Source: JAFKFJ01 sp963786445
Lineage (GTDB): Bacteria; Pseudomonadota; Alphaproteobacteria; Acetobacterales; Acetobacteraceae
NCBI GenBank assembly: GCA_963786445.1
Contig: CAWAZU010000032.1
Coordinates: forward strand, 107,396 to 171,395
Direction: 5' to 3'
DNA length: 64,000 nt
In this document: positions 18,020-27,358 of the stretch, piece after piece
Numbering within the stretch: position 1 is the first letter of the stretch
Layout of the letters: each line of letters begins with the position of its first letter
Translations under genes and position numbers: made by a program
The notes under the pieces: generated by a model
The model's input: only the letters and a program-made list of their open reading frames with translations
Told to the model about the DNA's origin: nothing
Databases searched by the model: none

Positions 18020-19561
18020 TCATCGCATCACCAGATCGCCCACCGCCTTGACGCGCACACGCGTGGCGTTGCCCGGCAGATAGGCGAGCGGCACGTCTTC
18101 CACCTCGACGATGCTGACCGTCGCGGCATCGGCGCCCGCCGCCACGGCCCGCTCGGCGGCCTCGCGCTTGGCCACGTCGAGGATGGCGTCGCGGCTCGAT
18201 CCTTCCACCGCGAACACGCGGTCCACCTCGCCGCCGACCTGCGCGACCGCGGCGCCGATCGCGTTGGCGACCGAGGCGTGCGGCGGGCGCATGACCGTCG
18301 AGGCCGAGGGCAGGTGGCGCGATACCAGGATTGCCCCGCCGCCGACCAGGATGACCGGCAAAGGCTCGGCGCTGGTCTTCATCCGATCGACCGCCGTATC
18401 GACCATGCGGTGCATCGTCGCGACCGCCGTCTCGACCAGGTGCGGCGACAGGTGCGCCACCCGCGCCCGCTCGCCGATCTCCGCCAGCCCGGCGGCGACC
18501 ACGATGTCGGTCGTGGTGAGCACGTCGCCGCCGAACACCAGCGCCTTCGAGGTCAGTTCGTAGCCGACCGAGTCGGGGCCGATGCGCGCGCCGTCGTCGC
18601 GCACCAGACTGCCGCCGCCGAGGCCGATCGCCAGCACGTCGGGCATGCGGAAATTGGTCCGCACGCCGCCGATATCGACCGACATCGCCGCCTCGCGCGG
18701 GAAGCCGCGGATCAGCATGCCGACATCGGTGGTGGTGCCGCCGATATCGACGACCATCGCCTGCTTGATCCCGGCCAGCAGCGCCGCGCCGCGCATCGAA
18801 TTGGTCGGCCCCGAAGCGAAGGTGAGCACCGGATAGCGCTCCACGTGCTCGGGCACCATCAGCGTGCCGTCGTTCTGGCTGATGAAGAACGGTGCGGAAA
18901 TGTGCAGCTCCGCCAGCGCCTTGCGGAAGGACGAGACCACCGCGTGGGCGAGATCGACCAGGCAGGCGTTCATGATCGCCGCGTTCTCGCGTTCGAGGAA
19001 GCCGATGCGGCCGATCTCGTGCGACAGCGACAGGCGGATGCCCGGCACCGCGTCGGCGAGGATCGCCGCCGCACGCTGCTCCATCTCGGCAGTGACCGGC
19101 GAGAACACCGAACTGACCGCGGCGACGGTGATGCCCTTCCTGCTGATGTCGCCGGCGACCTCGCGCAGTCCCTGCTCGTCGAGCGGCGCGATCTCCCGGC
19201 CGTCGAACTCGTTGCCGCCGCGCAGCATGTAGCGGTGCCGGCCGATGGCGGCGGCGAGATCGCCGGGCCAATCGGTCAGCGGCGGCAGCGAGCGCGTCGC
19301 GGGGAGGCCAAGACGGACGCAGGCAACCTCGATCAAGCGGCGACGCTCGACGATCGCGTTGGTGAAATGCGTGGTGCCGATCATCACGGACCTGATCTGC
19401 GCCGCCGCGACGCGCGTGTCGGCCAGCAGTTCGCGCAGCACCTTGATGATGCCCGAGCCGACATCCGGCGTGGTCGGCGTCTTGCGCCAGCCCAGCACGT
19501 CGAGGCCGTCCATGAGGACCGCGTCGGTATTGGTGCCGCCTACGTCGATGCCGATGCGCAT
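18020..19561 (-). CDS. Hydantoinase/oxoprolinase family protein (HyuA-like), copy 3
   Basis: A 513-residue HyuA-like protein with phosphate motifs GIDVGGTNTDAVL at residues 3-15 and VDIGGTTTDVG near residue 270. It also has ASGPTNSMRGAALLAG and GGGAILV. It is located 39 bases downstream of the Pot-type ATPase gene, so transporter and ring-opening genes appear to share one transcript. It is close in sequence to copy 2 (shared GLLERENAAIMNACL / GFLERENAAIMNACL segments), consistent with duplication. Confidence 0.9.
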   Translation of the reverse strand: MRIGIDVGGTNTDAVLMDGLDVLGWRKTPTTPDVGSGIIKVLRELLADTRVAAAQIRSVMIGTTHFTNAIVERRRLIEVACVRLGLPATRSLPPLTDWPGDLAAAIGRHRYMLRGGNEFDGREIAPLDEQGLREVAGDISRKGITVAAVSSVFSPVTAEMEQRAAAILADAVPGIRLSLSHEIGRIGFLERENAAIMNACLVDLAHAVVSSFRKALAELHISAPFFISQNDGTLMVPEHVERYPVLTFASGPTNSMRGAALLAGIKQAMVVDIGGTTTDVGMLIRGFPREAAMSVDIGGVRTNFRMPDVLAIGLGGGSLVRDDGARIGPDSVGYELTSKALVFGGDVLTTTDIVVAAGLAEIGERARVAHLSPHLVETAVATMHRMVDTAVDRMKTSAEPLPVILVGGGAILVSRHLPSASTVMRPPHASVANAIGAAVAQVGGEVDRVFAVEGSSRDAILDVAKREAAERAVAAGADAATVSIVEVEDVPLAYLPGNATRVRVKAVGDLVMR

Positions 19562-19600
19562 GGCGCGGGATTCCCGAATGTGACGAAGCCGAAGCAGGTT

Positions 19601-20674
19601 TCAGGACAGCGGCAGCACCTCGGTCCGATCCGGATGCCAGCCGAGGGTCACGCGGCTGCCGGGGGCGTGCTGCGGCCGGCCGGCCTGGTTCTGCACCTCG
19701 GCGACAACGGTCTGACCGGCGAACGCCATGCGGTAGCGGATCAGCGCGCCCTGATAGATCATCGTCTCGACCACGGCGGGCAGCGTGACCCAGCCGTCGC
19801 GTCCCCGTTCATCGAGCATGACGTTCTCCGGGCGGATGACGAGCTTGACCGCCTGGCCCGCAGCGAGGCCCTTGCGCGGCGGCGCGGCAATGCGGCTGCC
19901 GTCGGGCAGGATCAACTCGATCTGGCCGGCCGCCATCTGCCCCACGGTGCCGTCGAGCAGGTTGGACTCGCCGATGAAGGTGGTGACGAACAGATCGCCG
20001 GGGCGCTCGTAGATTTCGGTCGGGGTGCCGACCTGCACGATGCGGGAGCGGTTCATCACCCCGATGCGATCGGACATGGTCAGCGCCTCGCCCTGATCGT
20101 GCGTGACGTAGATCGTCGTGATGCCCAGCGCCTTCTGGAGGTCCTTGATCCAGTACTTCATGTCCTCGCGCAGGTTCTTGTCGAGCGCGCTCAGCGGTTC
20201 GTCGAGCAGCAGGATGCGCGGCTGCGTCACCAGCACGCGCGCCAGCGCCACACGCTGCTGCTCGCCGCCGCTGAGTTCGCGCTGGAACCGCCGTTCGTAG
20301 CCGGCGAGCCCGACCTGCTGCATTGCCGCCCGCACCCGCCGGTCGATCCCGGCCTTGTCCACCTTGCGCATGCGCAGACCGAAGGCAATGTTCTCGTATA
20401 CGTTCATGTGCGGGAAGATCGCATAGTTCTGAAACACGATCCCGATGTCGCGCCGCTCCGGCGGCAAGTCGGTGATGTCATCGTGGTCGATCAGGATGCG
20501 CCCGTCATCGGGTGCGACGAAGCCGGCGACCATGCGCAAGGTCGTCGACTTGCCGCAGCCCGACGGGCCGAGCAGGGAGAAGAACTCGCCCGACGCAATC
20601 CTGAGGTTCACCTGCGACACGGCGGCCGTGGCGTTGAACGCCTTGGACAGACCGACCAGTTCCACGACCGCCAA
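19601..20674 (-). CDS. Spermidine/putrescine-type ABC ATPase (PotA-like)
   Basis: A 357-residue ATPase. Walker A is GPSGCGKSTT near residue 38, the Q-loop is VFQNYAIFPHMNV, the signature is LSGGEQQR, and Walker B is LLLDEPLSALD. A C-terminal TOBE/MOP-type domain (residues 240-357) is typical of the PotA/FbpC group. The start is taken as TTG at 20674 because GGAAGGG stands eight bases before it; a GTG three codons later is possible. It energises the permeases at 21892-23613. Confidence 0.92.
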   Translation of the reverse strand: MAVVELVGLSKAFNATAAVSQVNLRIASGEFFSLLGPSGCGKSTTLRMVAGFVAPDDGRILIDHDDITDLPPERRDIGIVFQNYAIFPHMNVYENIAFGLRMRKVDKAGIDRRVRAAMQQVGLAGYERRFQRELSGGEQQRVALARVLVTQPRILLLDEPLSALDKNLREDMKYWIKDLQKALGITTIYVTHDQGEALTMSDRIGVMNRSRIVQVGTPTEIYERPGDLFVTTFIGESNLLDGTVGQMAAGQIELILPDGSRIAAPPRKGLAAGQAVKLVIRPENVMLDERGRDGWVTLPAVVETMIYQGALIRYRMAFAGQTVVAEVQNQAGRPQHAPGSRVTLGWHPDRTEVLPLS

Positions 20675-20712
20675 AGTTGTTTCCCTTCCGCCCTGCGTCG
20701 CTCTCGTCCGGC

Positions 20713-21822
20713 TCAGGCGGAGAAGATGCCGTTGACGGTTTCCTCGATCTCGTCGGAATGATCCAGGTATTTCTGGTAATCCGGGATCCAGAATCCCTTG
20801 ATCGACTCGTCCGTGTTGGTGATGCCCTTGGCGGCCATCTTCGGCGTCACCGGGATGTTCCTGCAGGTCGGGCGCAGATAGAACAGCTCGGCGAACTTGC
20901 CGAACACCTTGGGGTCCAGGGTGCGGTCCATCAGCGCGAAGGCCAGCTTCTTCTGCACCGGATCGGCATACTTGCTGATCGTACGCGTCTGGGTCAGCAG
21001 CGGCTTCATCTCCTCCCAGGTGTACAGTCCGATCTTGATGCCGCGGTCCTGCATCGCCCACATCTCGCCGTCCCACTGCACGCCGGCGTTGACCTCGCCG
21101 CGTTCCAGCAACGTCTGCATGTTGCCGGTGAAGTCGCTGAGCTTGATCGGAACGAGCTTCTTCATCGCCGCGTAGCCGGCCTCGGTGTCGTACTGGTCCT
21201 TGCCGAACACGGCACAGGAGGTCAGGAAGAACGTCATCTGCAGTTCGTTGACGGTGACATAGGTGGCGCGCTTGCCGGCGAGCGACGGCCGCCAGAAATC
21301 CTTGAACGCAGCGATTGGCGCATCGACCCGGTCGGTTCGGTAGCCGAAGACGTAGCGCCCGTAGGCCCAGGTGATGCCGAGGCCGGTCACCTTCGCGAAG
21401 TCCCACAGGTTGGCGGCGTTCGGGATGTTCGGCAGCACGTCGTCGAGCGGCAGGAAATAGTCACCGGCGCGCGCGGTCTTGAACATGTCCGCGAGGTTCC
21501 AGTTCGCCAGGGCGTAGGGCGGGTTCTTCGGTCCGCCGGCGGCGAATTTCGGGAACCAGGGGAAGGACGAGTCCCAGGCAATCGTGCAGTTGAACTCCTT
21601 CTCGAAGTCGGGGAGCAGGTATTTGCGCACCAACTCCTCCCAGAAGCCGCCCCATTCGGCCATGCGCAGCACCGCGCCGCCGGCATTGAAGGGCTTGCCG
21701 TCCCACAGCACGTCCTTCGACCAGGCGTGATTGATGTTGAACAGGCCGACCGCCGCCGCGGCGGACGCGGCACCCTTCAGCACGCTGCGGCGACTTGGCC
21801 CGGCCATCCGTGTCGTGTCCAT
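20713..21822 (-). CDS. Pot-type ABC substrate-binding protein with Tat signal
   Basis: A 369-residue extracellular solute-binding protein (PotD/SBP family 1-8 type). The N-terminus has a twin-arginine motif, SRRSVLKG, followed by an alanine-rich hydrophobic stretch, so the folded protein is probably exported by Tat. The ATG at 21822 has AAGGA just upstream; a longer reading back to 21867 is less likely. Context suggests that the ligand is the substrate of the linked hydantoinase/DUF917 enzymes rather than a polyamine; this is inference. Confidence 0.9.
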   Translation of the reverse strand: MDTTRMAGPSRRSVLKGAASAAAAVGLFNINHAWSKDVLWDGKPFNAGGAVLRMAEWGGFWEELVRKYLLPDFEKEFNCTIAWDSSFPWFPKFAAGGPKNPPYALANWNLADMFKTARAGDYFLPLDDVLPNIPNAANLWDFAKVTGLGITWAYGRYVFGYRTDRVDAPIAAFKDFWRPSLAGKRATYVTVNELQMTFFLTSCAVFGKDQYDTEAGYAAMKKLVPIKLSDFTGNMQTLLERGEVNAGVQWDGEMWAMQDRGIKIGLYTWEEMKPLLTQTRTISKYADPVQKKLAFALMDRTLDPKVFGKFAELFYLRPTCRNIPVTPKMAAKGITNTDESIKGFWIPDYQKYLDHSDEIEETVNGIFSA

Positions 21823-21891
21823 GATCCTTGCTCCCCCAGTGCGAACTCTACAGCCCCTTCGTTCCACCGCAGGCGGCGCCTGAGGTCGGCC

Positions 21892-22699
21892 TCATGCGCG
21901 CGCCACCAGCTTGCGCAGATTGACCAGCCACGACGATCCCACCATCGACAGCACCACCAGCGCAATGGCAAAAATGCCTGCCGCCGCGGCGGTCGGTTCG
22001 AAGGCGTAGCGGAGCGAGATGTACATGGCCATCGGCAGCCCGGTCAGGTTGGGCGTGCCGAGATACAGCGACAGGTCGAACTGCCCGAAGGAAATGATGA
22101 AGGCGAAGATCGCGCCGGCGCCGACCGCGGGGGAAATGATCTTCAGCGTCACCAGGCGGAACGCCGTGAGCGGCGGCGCGCCGAGGCTGCGCGCGGCCTC
22201 CTCGAGCGACAGATCGAAGCCGACCAGCGAGGCGGTCACGGCAGCGATGACGAACGGGCAGGTGACCAGGACATGCCCGACCAGCAGCCCGGCGAAGGTG
22301 CGCGCGAGGCCGATGTCGGTGGTCACGTAGAAGACGTAGAGCGCGAGGCCGAGCACGATGCCCGGGCAGCACGATCGGCGCCATGAAGAAGCCGCGCAGG
22401 AACTTCGCACCACGCAGACGCGACCGGGTGAGGTAGATCGAGGCCATGGTGCCGATCACGGTCGAGATCGCCATGGCGACGGTGGCGAGCCCGAGGCTGA
22501 ACAGATAGGCGTTGAAGAAGGTGGACGAGGCGATGAAGGCGGCCACCCATTTCAGCGACAGGCCCTGCGGCGGGAAGGTGAGGTAGTCGCCGGCGTTCAG
22601 GCCAGCGAGCACGACGATGATGACCGGCAGCAGCAGAACGGTCAGCGCCAGGGCGGCGCCGAGCTTGATGATCCAGGGCAGGCGCGCGGAGTCGTTCAC
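21892..22699 (-). CDS. Pot-type ABC permease (PotC-like), interrupted by a +1 frameshift
   Basis: The N-terminal part (GTG at 22699, MNDSARLPWIIKLG..., three membrane segments) reads in one frame to FFMAPIVLPG. The remainder, from IVLGLALYVFYV through the EAA loop SLEEAARSLGAPPL to the stop at 21892, reads in the next frame. Deleting one base from the CCCGGG at 22361-22366 joins them into a 268-residue PotC-like permease. The start overlaps the stop of the PotB-like gene (GTGA). A sequence error is more likely than real decay, because both halves are well conserved. Confidence 0.85.
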
Positions 22700-23613
22700 G
22701 CCCGCCCTCCGGCGGTGCGCGCGGCGACGGACTGATAGACGAAGATCGCCGCGATGTTGACAAGGAACAGGATCACCGAGATCGCCGCGCCGAACTGCCA
22801 GTGCGCGCCGTTTGACACCTGCTCGTAGATGTGGATCGGCAGCACCACCACCTTCCACCCGCCCATCAGCGCCGGCACCACATAGGTGCTGCTGGCGAGC
22901 GCAAACACCAGCAGCGTGCCGGCGAGGATGCCGGGCATGCTGAGCGGCACGATGACCCTGCGGAACGTCGCCCAGCGCGACGCGCCGAGGCTGCGGGCGG
23001 CCTCCTCCAGCGACAGCGGGATGCTGCGGATGATGCCGATCAGCGAGAGCACCATGAACGGCAGCGTGATCTGCACGTCGCCCACGATCACGCCGAACAT
23101 GTTGTACATCAGCGGCAACGGCCTGGCGATCGCGTGCCAGCGCAGCAGCGTGCCGTTGATCAGGCCGTTGTCGCCGAGCAGCACCATCATCCCGTAGAGC
23201 CGGATGATCCCGTCGAGCTGCATCGAGGAGAGCACGAGGATCATCAGCAACGTGTTCCAGCGGGGGTGCTCGGTCTTGGCGATCAGGTAGGCGAGCGGAT
23301 AGCCGAGCACCGCCGCCGCCAGCGCCGACACCACCGAGATCTCGATCGTGCGGAAGATCGCGTCGTAATATTGCGCATGGTGGAAGAAACGGATGAAGTT
23401 GACCAGCGTGAAGTCGCCGTGCGCCACGACGATGCCGGACGCCGGCCGGTCGAGCGACATCGCGAACATCGACAGCACGGGCGCCACGAAGAAGATCGCG
23501 AAGAACAGCGCCAGCGGCAGCACCAGCCACCACAGGCGCGGGCGCGGCAGCGCGAGACGGTGCCGTCGGGGTTGCCGATCGACGAACTGCGTGGCGACCA
23601 CCTCGCCGGCCAT
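22696..23613 (-). CDS. Pot-type ABC permease (PotB-like)
   Basis: A 305-residue permease with about six membrane segments. The N-terminal helix WWLVLPLALFFAIFFVAPVL is followed by the EAA loop IPLSLEEAARSLGASRWATF near residue 195. It is the first permease gene of the operon, 35 bases after the racemase gene, and overlaps the PotC-like gene downstream. With 21892-22699 it forms the membrane channel of the transporter. Confidence 0.92.
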   Translation of the reverse strand: MAGEVVATQFVDRQPRRHRLALPRPRLWWLVLPLALFFAIFFVAPVLSMFAMSLDRPASGIVVAHGDFTLVNFIRFFHHAQYYDAIFRTIEISVVSALAAAVLGYPLAYLIAKTEHPRWNTLLMILVLSSMQLDGIIRLYGMMVLLGDNGLINGTLLRWHAIARPLPLMYNMFGVIVGDVQITLPFMVLSLIGIIRSIPLSLEEAARSLGASRWATFRRVIVPLSMPGILAGTLLVFALASSTYVVPALMGGWKVVVLPIHIYEQVSNGAHWQFGAAISVILFLVNIAAIFVYQSVAARTAGGRA

Positions 23614-23648
23614 GTCCGCTGCGTCGCCCCTGCGGCGGCTCGCCGCCG

Positions 23649-24416
23649 CTACTCCGCCGCCTGCTTGAGTGCGGTGCCGATGCCGATATGGTCGTAGCCC
23701 AGCACGCGCTTGGCCGGCGGCGGCGGATAGGCGGTCTTGCTGTGCGACAGCCGGGCGCGGACCAGCGCGGCGGCGACCGAAACCGTCGTCAGCACCGGGT
23801 CGATCACCGGCACGTCAGTGCCGCGCGCCAGCAGGCCATCGCGCACGGCGCCGGCGCATCCGAACAGGCCCGTGCAGCCGAAGATGATGGCATCGGCACC
23901 GTCATCGCGCACGGCCCGCTCCGCCTCGGCGATCAGCGCGGCCTGTGTGGCCGTCAGATCCTTCTCGAGATCGAGGACGGGGATGTCGATGGCGCGGACC
24001 GAGGCGAGCTTGCCGGACAGGCCGTAGATCGCCGCCTGTTCCGTCGCCATGGCGCGGATGCGCCGCAGCACCGTCACGACGCTGAAGCGGTAGCCGAGCA
24101 TGGCCGCCACGTTCATCGAGGTCTGCATCGGCCCGAGCACCGGGATCGCGACACACTCGCGCGCGCCCCATAGGCCCGGATCGCCCATGCAGTCGATGAC
24201 CACCGCGTCCACCCCGTCGCGCTCGGCCTCGACGATCCGCGCGATGGTGGCGGGCGCGGCGAGCGCGATCTCGTAGGCGCATTCGATCGAGCCCGGCCCG
24301 ACATCGATGTCGGCGAAATCCAGCGCAACGTCCCCCAATCCCAGCGCGCGCGCATCCTTCGGCTGGCGGAACCCGTGGGTCGTGATGGGGGTGACGACAC
24401 GTACCCGGATGGTCAT
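23649..24416 (-). CDS. Asp/Glu/hydantoin racemase family protein (HyuE-like)
   Basis: A 255-residue racemase-fold protein. Two catalytic cysteines are visible in the expected settings: DCMGDPG near residue 80 and FGCTGLFGC near residue 178. The family includes hydantoin racemases, aspartate/glutamate racemases and maleate isomerases. The ATG at 24416 has GTGAGGATGCC upstream. As the first gene of the operon that also encodes the Pot transporter and two HyuA/DUF917 pairs, hydantoin or amino-acid racemisation is the best guess; the exact substrate is unknown. Confidence 0.88.
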   Translation of the reverse strand: MTIRVRVVTPITTHGFRQPKDARALGLGDVALDFADIDVGPGSIECAYEIALAAPATIARIVEAERDGVDAVVIDCMGDPGLWGARECVAIPVLGPMQTSMNVAAMLGYRFSVVTVLRRIRAMATEQAAIYGLSGKLASVRAIDIPVLDLEKDLTATQAALIAEAERAVRDDGADAIIFGCTGLFGCAGAVRDGLLARGTDVPVIDPVLTTVSVAAALVRARLSHSKTAYPPPPAKRVLGYDHIGIGTALKQAAE

Positions 24417-24526
24417 GGCATCCTCACTTTCCTCAGGCGCAGGCATCTTGCCGCGCATAACGGCGCGCACGACCCGCTCACCTGCCAAGCGTCGGCAGCC
24501 GACCGAACCGGACGATCGCCGGCAAA

Positions 24527-24556
24527 ACCATAGCCAGCAAGTTCTCGATTGAGCAA
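24527..24556 (-). promoter_or_regulatory. Candidate sigma-70-type promoter for the racemase/transporter/hydantoinase operon
   Basis: Read on the minus strand: TTGCTC, 18 bases, TATGGT. It is located 110 bases upstream of the racemase ATG in the 318-base divergent region 24417-24734. The box match is moderate. Confidence 0.4.
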
Positions 24557-24659
24557 CGGCAAATCCGGCGGCGCGCACGAATGCCGGCCGCCGCGCCGCC
24601 ACCGTCAGCCGCCCGGCGAGGCGGAACGCGGCCGCTGCGCCGGCCGCCTGGCGCGGACC

Positions 24660-24688
24660 TTGCCGCAAGCGACGGCGGGACGTAGGTA
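24660..24688 (+). promoter_or_regulatory. Candidate promoter for the hypothetical gene at 24735
   Basis: TTGCCG, 17 bases, TAGGTA, ending 46 bases before the ATG. Beyond this and the minus-strand candidate, the divergent region 24417-24734 shows no gene. Confidence 0.35.
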
Positions 24689-24734
24689 GTGTGCCCGTGG
24701 CGCACATCACGCGCCAGCGAGCAAGGATGCGGCA

Positions 24735-25163
24735 ATGGCCGAGATTACTGGCGTCAAGATTACCGATCTGACCGAAGCCGGATCGTCCGAGAAGGGCGAT
24801 TACGTCTGGGTCACGCACCGTCTCGGCGACGGCACGGAATACCCGCTGGTGTATCCTTTCGAGGCGATCGGATACCTGATCGCGGTGCTCACTGACGTGG
24901 CGCGATCGGCCTCGCGGCGCCGGGCGGACAGCGACCCGGCGGAGGCGGCAGAAGGTCTGGACAGCAACGTCGTCCCGGTGGCGGAGGTACGCGTCGGCAC
25001 GGCCCCGGACCGGTCCGGCGCGATCCTCCACCTTACCACAGCCGACCGGATCCCCCTGGCCGTGGAACTCCCGACCACGATCCTCGCCGAGACGGTGGCA
25101 CAGTTGCAACAATTGCTGGCCAGCCTGGACCGTGGCGGGCGGGCGGCAAAACGGCTACACTGA
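24735..25163 (+). CDS. Hypothetical protein
   Basis: A 142-residue soluble protein that I do not recognise. The first 60 residues are acidic and beta-rich in appearance (VWVTHRLGDGTEYPLVYPFEAIG). A charged linker follows, then a second short domain (VAEVRVGTAPDRSGAILHL) and a helical tail with QLQQLLASL. The ATG is preceded by GCAAGGATGC. Monocistronic or first of two genes with the PRC-barrel gene. Confidence 0.65.
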   Translation: MAEITGVKITDLTEAGSSEKGDYVWVTHRLGDGTEYPLVYPFEAIGYLIAVLTDVARSASRRRADSDPAEAAEGLDSNVVPVAEVRVGTAPDRSGAILHLTTADRIPLAVELPTTILAETVAQLQQLLASLDRGGRAAKRLH

Positions 25164-25369
25164 GGCGCCGGAAGCAGCGGCGTCAACGGCACGCCGACAT
25201 TCTTCGTCGGCGACGTGCGCCACGACGGTCCGTTCGACTTCGAGAGCCTCAGCTTCGCGATCAGCACGCTGCTGGTGCTGCAGCGATGACGGCGGTTGCC
25301 GCCCGATCGCGCGCCCGACGCGGTCTGGGAGGAAACGCCAACGCTGCTGCACGGAACAGGGAGAGTGTC

Positions 25370-26114
25370 ATGCCCAACGAGACTCCGCCGATCTTCGCCA
25401 TATCGGCGCTGCAGGGCTACGCCGTCGTCGGCAGCGACGGCAGGATCGGCGTGGTCAAAGGACTTCCTGTTCCTCGACGACCGCTGGAAGGTGCGCTGGC
25501 TGGTGGTCGACAGCGGCGGCTGGCTGTCCGGACGCAAGGTGCTGATCCATCCTTCGGCGATCGCCGAAATCGATCACAACCTGCAGGTGCTGCGGGTGCC
25601 CCTGACCTCGCAGCAGGTCAAGGGCAGCCCCGACATCCGCCTCGACGAGAAGCTGTCGAACAATCTGGAAGCCCGGCTGTTCGCCCATTACGGCTGGGAC
25701 CGCGATTGGGGCGTCAGCCTGTTCGCCTTGACCAGCGAGGCACCGCCCGCCCTGCCCGGCGCCATCGGCGAATCCATGGACGATCCCCATCTGCGCAGCT
25801 TCGAGGCAGTCAAAGACTATCGGCTGCGCGCGACCGATGGCGAGATCGGCACCATCGAGAACTTCCTGATCGACCGCGACGGCTGGAACATCCGCTATTT
25901 GATCGTCGGCACCGGCAAATGGTGGTTCGGCAAGGAGGTGCTGCTGGCGCCCTATGCGGTCGCCGCGATCGACTGGCTGAACCGCGAGATCCTGCTGAAC
26001 GTCACCGGCGAGCAGGTGAAGGGCAGCCCGCCCTGGGACCCCCTGAAATTGATCGATGCGGAATACGAGGGACGATTGCACCGGCATTATGGCTGGCCGG
26101 GATACCATTACTAG
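25370..26114 (+). CDS. PRC-barrel domain protein with two domains, interrupted by a +1 frameshift
   Basis: The start ATG at 25370 has GGGAGAG just upstream and reads MPNETPPIFAISALQGYAVV up to GVVK. The next frame continues with DFLFLDDRWKVRWLVVD. Removing one G at 25460-25461 gives a 247-residue protein with two PRC-barrel (photosynthetic reaction centre H-subunit-like) domains at about residues 10-90 and 130-220. Both end in similar motifs (QVKGSPD and QVKGSPP), followed by HYGW segments. Such proteins are cytoplasmic and of unclear function, sometimes linked with stress response. Confidence 0.85.
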
Positions 26115-26156
26115 GCGCCCGGGATCCGAACCCGCCAGCCGGAGGCGATTGGATCA

Positions 26157-26178
26157 GGGCGAGCCGATCGCCTCGCCC
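26157..26178. terminator. Hairpin between convergent genes
   Basis: GGGCGAG and CTCGCCC form a 7-base-pair stem with an 8-base loop, between the stop of the PRC-barrel gene (26114) and the stop of the efflux adaptor (26231) on the other strand. It is a probable bidirectional terminator by position and structure. Confidence 0.45.
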
Positions 26179-26230
26179 GGCAACGCCAGCCCGGCCAGCA
26201 TCTGCGCGTGCAGCGAGAACGGCCGGCGCA

Positions 26231-27358
26231 TCACCACGGCGTTCCCGGCTGTCGATTGCCCGGCAACTCGTCGGGGACGTCGCTCGTGATGGCGGGGGTC
26301 GCCCTCGCTGGGAGTACGTGCTCCCCCGCGAAGATCGCGTCGGCGGGGTTGTCGATCACCTTGTCGTCGATGCTCAGGCCCGACAGGATCTGGACCGTCG
26401 TACCGAAGTTCCGACCCACCTGAATGGATTTGATCTGAACCCTGTCGCCAGGCCCCAGCACCGCGACCTGCAGCCCTTCGGACTGGAACAACAAGGCGCT
26501 TGCAGGGATCTGCACAATCTTCGCATCGGCAGGCAGGTCGAAGGTGACGCCAGCGTAGGCGCCGGGCCACAGCCTGCCGTCCTTGTTGTCGGCGATCAGT
26601 TCCACCAGCACCGTGCGGGACGTCGTGTCGATCGCGTTCGCAGTGGTGAGCACCGTCGCTCTGAAGGTCTGGTCCGGGTATTGCGGCAGCGTGAGCGTCG
26701 CCTTGATGCCCGGTTTGACCTGGGGGGAAAGGCTCTGTGGCACGCGCACGTAGATGCGCATGGCATGGATGTCGGCGACTGCGAACAGCGCCGGCCAGGG
26801 ACCGACCCCGGCGTTGATCAGCATGCCGATGTCGGTCTTGCGTGCGGTCACGACACCGTCAAACGGGGCCGTCAGTTTCTTGAACCTCTCCAGCGCCTCC
26901 AGGCGTGCCACGTCCGCGTGGGCGGCAGCGACCTTGGCCCGCAGGGCAGCCGCATCGGCAACCTTCTCGTCCACCGACTGCCGCGAGACCGCGGCCGAGG
27001 GCAGCAGCGCCTGCCACCGTCCGGCCGTTACCTCCGCCAGCGTCTCGTTCGCGATTGCAGCGTTCAGGTCAGCTTTGGCCCGCAGGAACTGCTGGTCGAG
27101 GTCCGGCGTGTCGATCTCCCCGAGCAGGTCGTATCGCTTCACATGCGCGCCGATGTCCTTGTACCAGACCTTCAGGTAGCCGCTGCTGCGGGCATAGATC
27201 AGCGCCTGGTACCAGGCGCCAACGTCGCCGGGCAGTTCGAGCGACTGCGCCTGCGTCTCGGGCTGCGGGTGGACGATCGTAACCGTCGGGATCGCCTGTG
27301 CGTCCGTCCACTGGGCGAACTCCCGCTTACTGTTGTGGCGCTGCAGGACGCCGACCAC
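26231..27358 (-). CDS. Efflux RND-type periplasmic adaptor (membrane-fusion) protein, start uncertain
   Basis: A 375-residue core of an HlyD/AcrA-like adaptor. It has a beta-barrel/lipoyl half (RSSGYLKVWYKDIGAHVKR), a helical hairpin rich in alanine (residues 95-150), the second lipoyl half (APFDGVVTARKTDIGMLI) and a barrel domain. The frame stays open upstream to about 27573 and encodes a plausible membrane anchor (RLAAIIALAATVATAVVGVL), but contains no ATG, GTG or TTG. The true N-terminus is probably there, perhaps at CTG near 27488 or with a mutated start. No RND pump or outer-membrane partner follows. Confidence 0.8.
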   Translation of the reverse strand: MVGVLQRHNSKREFAQWTDAQAIPTVTIVHPQPETQAQSLELPGDVGAWYQALIYARSSGYLKVWYKDIGAHVKRYDLLGEIDTPDLDQQFLRAKADLNAAIANETLAEVTAGRWQALLPSAAVSRQSVDEKVADAAALRAKVAAAHADVARLEALERFKKLTAPFDGVVTARKTDIGMLINAGVGPWPALFAVADIHAMRIYVRVPQSLSPQVKPGIKATLTLPQYPDQTFRATVLTTANAIDTTSRTVLVELIADNKDGRLWPGAYAGVTFDLPADAKIVQIPASALLFQSEGLQVAVLGPGDRVQIKSIQVGRNFGTTVQILSGLSIDDKVIDNPADAIFAGEHVLPARATPAITSDVPDELPGNRQPGTPW

